A stretch of DNA of 64,000 nt from DAISJD01 sp036821645. Its GTDB lineage: Bacteria > Pseudomonadota > Alphaproteobacteria > ATCC43930 > CGMCC-115725. Below are positions 61,637-64,000 of the stretch, one piece after another (the first letter of the stretch is position 1; every line of letters starts with the position of its first letter). The notes beneath the pieces were generated by a model, which worked only from the letters and a program-made list of their open reading frames with translations, searched no databases and had not been told where the DNA came from. The position numbers and the translations under genes are program-made. The stretch is taken from NCBI GenBank assembly GCA_036821645.1, contig DAISJD010000001.1, positions 33,734 to 97,733 of the forward strand, read 5' to 3'.

Positions 61637-62507
61637 AATAACATGAATCACAAAGAATCGCCCCATACAGGACAGGCGCATCTATCGGGCGTCTCTTGGC
61701 TCTGCGGTGGCTATCTGTAACTCCCCTGTTACTAACATTTCCGAAAAGTTACGAAGATGACAACTGTGCGATTGTCTTATGGCTGTACGAAGTCGCCGGG
61801 TGTTGCGTAACAGCAACAAATTAGCCGCTTTGCCCGTATAAAATGGTGTATTTGCCGCCCTCCAATACGCGCGATCATCAAATACACGTCAACAATCTGC
61901 GCTTTGGGCGACTCACTTATTCCAAACCGGCATGTCGCCGCGGTCACGCCTGTCATGATTGATCATCCCCGCCACACCCGTCATCGACAGCCATTTCAAG
62001 GTTAATCGCTGGGATCGATACGATTAGACTTGCCCAAACGGGGTGAAACAGGGTCATATAATTACATGAGATGTGAAGAACCTGTCTTGGTACGGGTTCG
62101 GTCCGCCGGGATGGCCATCACCGCGTGTGTGGTCGAATCACTGGATCGGCTTTTTGAGGGGCTATTGACTGCCGTCCCCGCTTTCGAAGGGGCGGGTCAA
62201 ATTGGTGCTTTCACTAGCCCCAAAAATTGGCTATCACGGAATTGACATTTTAGTAGGTCTCGCTGGCCTCTAAACATCAAACTGAGGTAAGATCAGGGGT
62301 AAAGGTTCCACTGTGCGGCGCACAAATGGGTGCCGACGCAGTTTAATTCCAGTTTTAATGTTGGGGGCAATATTAAAACTTTCGTTTGGTTGGGTATGCT
62401 TATCATAATGTTTCACAGATAGGCTGCTTGATCTTGCAAAAATGACGTATGAATGTCCGGGGGGGCATTTATACATCAGTTATTCTAGAATCGTGACGAG
62501 GGGAATG
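61637..62507. other. Long divergent intergenic region between TonB receptor and exbB
   Basis: About 870 bases without a supported gene. A 71-codon frame at 62030-62245 has no family resemblance and no signal or membrane segment. I looked for a Fur-type palindrome and found none convincing. Both divergent promoters lie here. Confidence 0.35.
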
Positions 62508-63416
62508 ATGATTTCACAGGTGAGTCGGTTGGCTAGCAGCGCTGTGAAGGCCGCGCTGGTTACCGGTATTGTCGTTGTTGGCGTTGCCTTGATGCCAGCC
62601 CACGCTTCAGTGCCATCTTCGATTGTTCAAGTGGCGCAAGCAGATCAGGCCGCCGCACCGGCCGCACCGGCACCCGCCGCCGATGCGGCCGCACCGGCGC
62701 AAGGGGCGGAACCGCCCAAGATGACACAGGCCCGCTTCAATGTCGTGGCCATGATCGCCAATGCCGACATCGTCGTGCAGGCCGTCATGTTGTTCTTGGG
62801 ACTTTGCTCGGTCGCCACATGGGTGATCTTCATTGAGAAGTCGATTCTCCTGCGCAGCGTGTCCAGCCTGTCGAAGCGGTTTCTCACTGCCTTCCGCGGT
62901 GGTCGCACCATCGATGAAATTTCCAAGCGCACGGCGTCGGTCGGCGGTTCCCCCGTCAGCCGGATGTGGGATGCCTCGAAACAAGAATGGGATCTGTTCC
63001 AGCAGACCCATCGCGGTCATACCGTGACGGTGCACCAGGCCGATCAGTTGCTGCAACGGATGATCGTCGCCTCCTCCATCGTTCAGGAAGGCGAAATGCA
63101 ACGCCTGTCCGCCTCGATGGGCATTCTCGCCACGATCGGCTCGACCTCGCCGTTTATCGGTCTGTTCGGCACGGTTTGGGGTATCTTGAACAGCTTCATC
63201 GGCATCGCGGCCAGCCGGGCGACCAGCCTCGCCGTCGTCGCCCCCGGTATCGCCGAGGCGCTGTTGGCAACCGCCATCGGTCTGTTTGCAGCTATCCCGG
63301 CCGTCATGATCTATAACAAATTCGCCCGGCAGATCAGCCAAGTGACCGGCACCCTGGACAATTTCCAGGCAGAACTGTCCACGATCGTTTCCCGTGAGTT
63401 GGAGGTCGTCGGCTAA
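62508..63416 (+). CDS. exbB: ExbB/TolQ-type proton-channel subunit with N-terminal extension
   Basis: A 302-residue inner-membrane protein. A signal-like segment (AALVTGIVVVGVALMPAHA) and an Ala/Pro-rich linker precede the ExbB core. The core has helix one VVQAVMLFLGLCSVATWVIF, then LSASMGILATIGSTSPFIGLFGTVWGI and a last helix EALLATAIGLFAAIPAVMIY. The N-terminal extension is typical of ExbB relatives acting with TonB. With ExbD it converts proton motive force to TonB motion. GAGGGGA precedes ATG 62508; ATG 62505 is adjacent. Confidence 0.92.
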   Translation: MISQVSRLASSAVKAALVTGIVVVGVALMPAHASVPSSIVQVAQADQAAAPAAPAPAADAAAPAQGAEPPKMTQARFNVVAMIANADIVVQAVMLFLGLCSVATWVIFIEKSILLRSVSSLSKRFLTAFRGGRTIDEISKRTASVGGSPVSRMWDASKQEWDLFQQTHRGHTVTVHQADQLLQRMIVASSIVQEGEMQRLSASMGILATIGSTSPFIGLFGTVWGILNSFIGIAASRATSLAVVAPGIAEALLATAIGLFAAIPAVMIYNKFARQISQVTGTLDNFQAELSTIVSRELEVVG

Positions 63417-63418
63417 CC

Positions 63419-63856
63419 ATGGGCATGTCAACAGGTGGCGGGGGGCTTGGCGTTAAGCGCCACGCCTACCAACAAAACGCCGAAATGAACATCACGCCCT
63501 TCGTGGACGTCATGCTCGTTCTTCTCATCATTTTCATGGTGGCGGCTCCCCTTGCCACCGTGAATGTTCCGATCGATTTGCCGCCGGCCAATGACAACCC
63601 GGCACCGCCACCGCCGGTCGAACCCATCTATATTTCCATTCAAAAGGATGGGTCGCTTTTCATTGGTGAAGATAAGACCGACCTCGGGGGTCTCGTTCAG
63701 ACGGTCGATGGCCGTTCAAAGGGCGATAAGACCGAACGGATCTTCATCCGCTGCGATCAGCGTGTCGTTTATGGCAAGCTGATGGAAGTCATGAATTATC
63801 TTCAGGATGCGGGCTATTACAAAGTTGGCCTCATCGCTGAAGAAATCCAAAAATAA
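63419..63856 (+). CDS. exbD: ExbD-type biopolymer transport protein
   Basis: A 145-residue protein with one membrane helix carrying the essential Asp: EMNITPFVDVMLVLLIIFMV. A Pro-rich periplasmic stalk (PPANDNPAPPPPVEP) and the ExbD periplasmic fold follow (IYISIQKDGSLFIGE, FIRCDQRVVYGKLMEVM, GYYKVGLIAE). It begins two bases after the exbB stop. A second in-frame ATG at 63425 is possible. Confidence 0.95.
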   Translation: MGMSTGGGGLGVKRHAYQQNAEMNITPFVDVMLVLLIIFMVAAPLATVNVPIDLPPANDNPAPPPPVEPIYISIQKDGSLFIGEDKTDLGGLVQTVDGRSKGDKTERIFIRCDQRVVYGKLMEVMNYLQDAGYYKVGLIAEEIQK

Positions 63857-63880
63857 CCTCTCATCAGAGCCACTGAAACT

Positions 63881-64000
63881 ATGCGCGCTTATGCAATTGC
63901 AGCGTCGGTTTTAGGCCATGTGGCATTGGCTGGTTTCATCGTTTATTACACGCAACATCATGACGCTTTGCCACCAAAGCCGATTGAGTTGGAAATGGTG
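63881..64000 (+). CDS. tonB: TonB-like energy transducer, cut by right window edge
   Basis: Forty codons are visible, starting MRAYAIAASVLGHVAL with a single N-terminal membrane helix (AIAASVLGHVALAGFIVYYT; the helix His is as in TonB SxxxH). It then enters a Pro-rich segment (ALPPKPIELEMV). It starts 24 bases after exbD. Position and helix together support TonB; the C-terminal domain lies outside the window. Confidence 0.75.
   Translation, partial: MRAYAIAASVLGHVALAGFIVYYTQHHDALPPKPIELEMV

Noticed and set aside
62030..62245. 71-codon frame between the TonB receptor and exbB
   Set aside because: No motif, no convincing ribosome site, composition not protein-like.
1..64000. CRISPR arrays, insertion sequences, prophage, rRNA
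   Set aside because: No regularly spaced repeats, transposase motifs, phage structural genes or rRNA-like stretches were seen.

Overview
The window reads as a chromosomal segment of an alphaproteobacterium, most likely a Rhodospirillales-type organism (lineage inferred, not proven). Supporting marks are a nrdR-ribD-ribE-ribB-ribH-nusB-thiL run, a ccrM-rnhB pair, and genes for GapR, a Ros/MucR regulator and a DivL-type pseudo-kinase. A hopanoid glycosyltransferase (HpnB type) and a CcmF/H/I cytochrome c maturation set also fit. Genes are tightly packed, GC-rich and often joined by 4-base ATGA overlaps. They are separated by a few AT-rich intergenic islands. I see no phage, insertion sequence, CRISPR array or rRNA.

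Layout: 0-0.3 kb, an edge-truncated, AT-rich unknown ORF. 0.4-10.5 kb, prs, a secreted GH25 muramidase, a VOC protein, then a long minus-strand run from glyA and nrdR through the riboflavin genes to nusB, thiL and a FliL-like protein. 11-18.3 kb, mucR, divL, ahcY, gapR, an N6-adenine methyltransferase and a polyprenyl diphosphate synthase. 18.4-21.8 kb, tRNA-Pro(CGG), an ABC exporter, a small cytochrome c and a small secreted protein. 22.2-26.6 kb, ccmF-ccmH-ccmI. 26.7-42.5 kb, the multiheme cytochrome region. 42.7-49.9 kb, an ABC exporter, a GNAT enzyme, a PAS histidine kinase, ccrM, rnhB and membrane proteins. 49.9-55.6 kb, a LysR regulator divergent from a sulfonate/taurine-type ABC importer, then OsmC and HpnB. 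55.6-58.6 kb, a phage-shock (psp) locus. 58.6-64 kb, a large TonB-dependent receptor and exbB-exbD-tonB, with tonB cut by the window edge.

The most interesting unit is a six-gene, almost gapless plus-strand operon at 29.7-42.5 kb. In order it encodes: (1) a cytoplasmic flavoprotein fused to two cyclic-nucleotide-binding domains and a four-cluster ferredoxin; (2) a membrane cytochrome b with paired H-X13-H helices as in ferric reductases/NOX; (3) an inner-membrane-anchored periplasmic decaheme cytochrome with a cytoplasmic FHA-like domain; (4) a secreted protein with two GlcG/HbpS heme-binding domains; (5) an outer-membrane beta-barrel; (6) a 1289-residue decaheme cytochrome ending in an LVIVD-type beta-propeller. 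Read together these parts outline a complete electron path from cytoplasmic NAD(P)H to the cell surface, with cyclic-nucleotide and phospho-dependent control domains built into the electron carriers. A pentaheme c554-like cytochrome, a metallo-beta-lactamase-fold hydrolase and the ccm genes lie just upstream. The conduit function is inferred; domain order and heme motifs are read directly from the sequence.

A second theme is cell-cycle control: divL, gapR, mucR and ccrM all lie within 37 kb, and the ccrM upstream region carries four GANTC sites.
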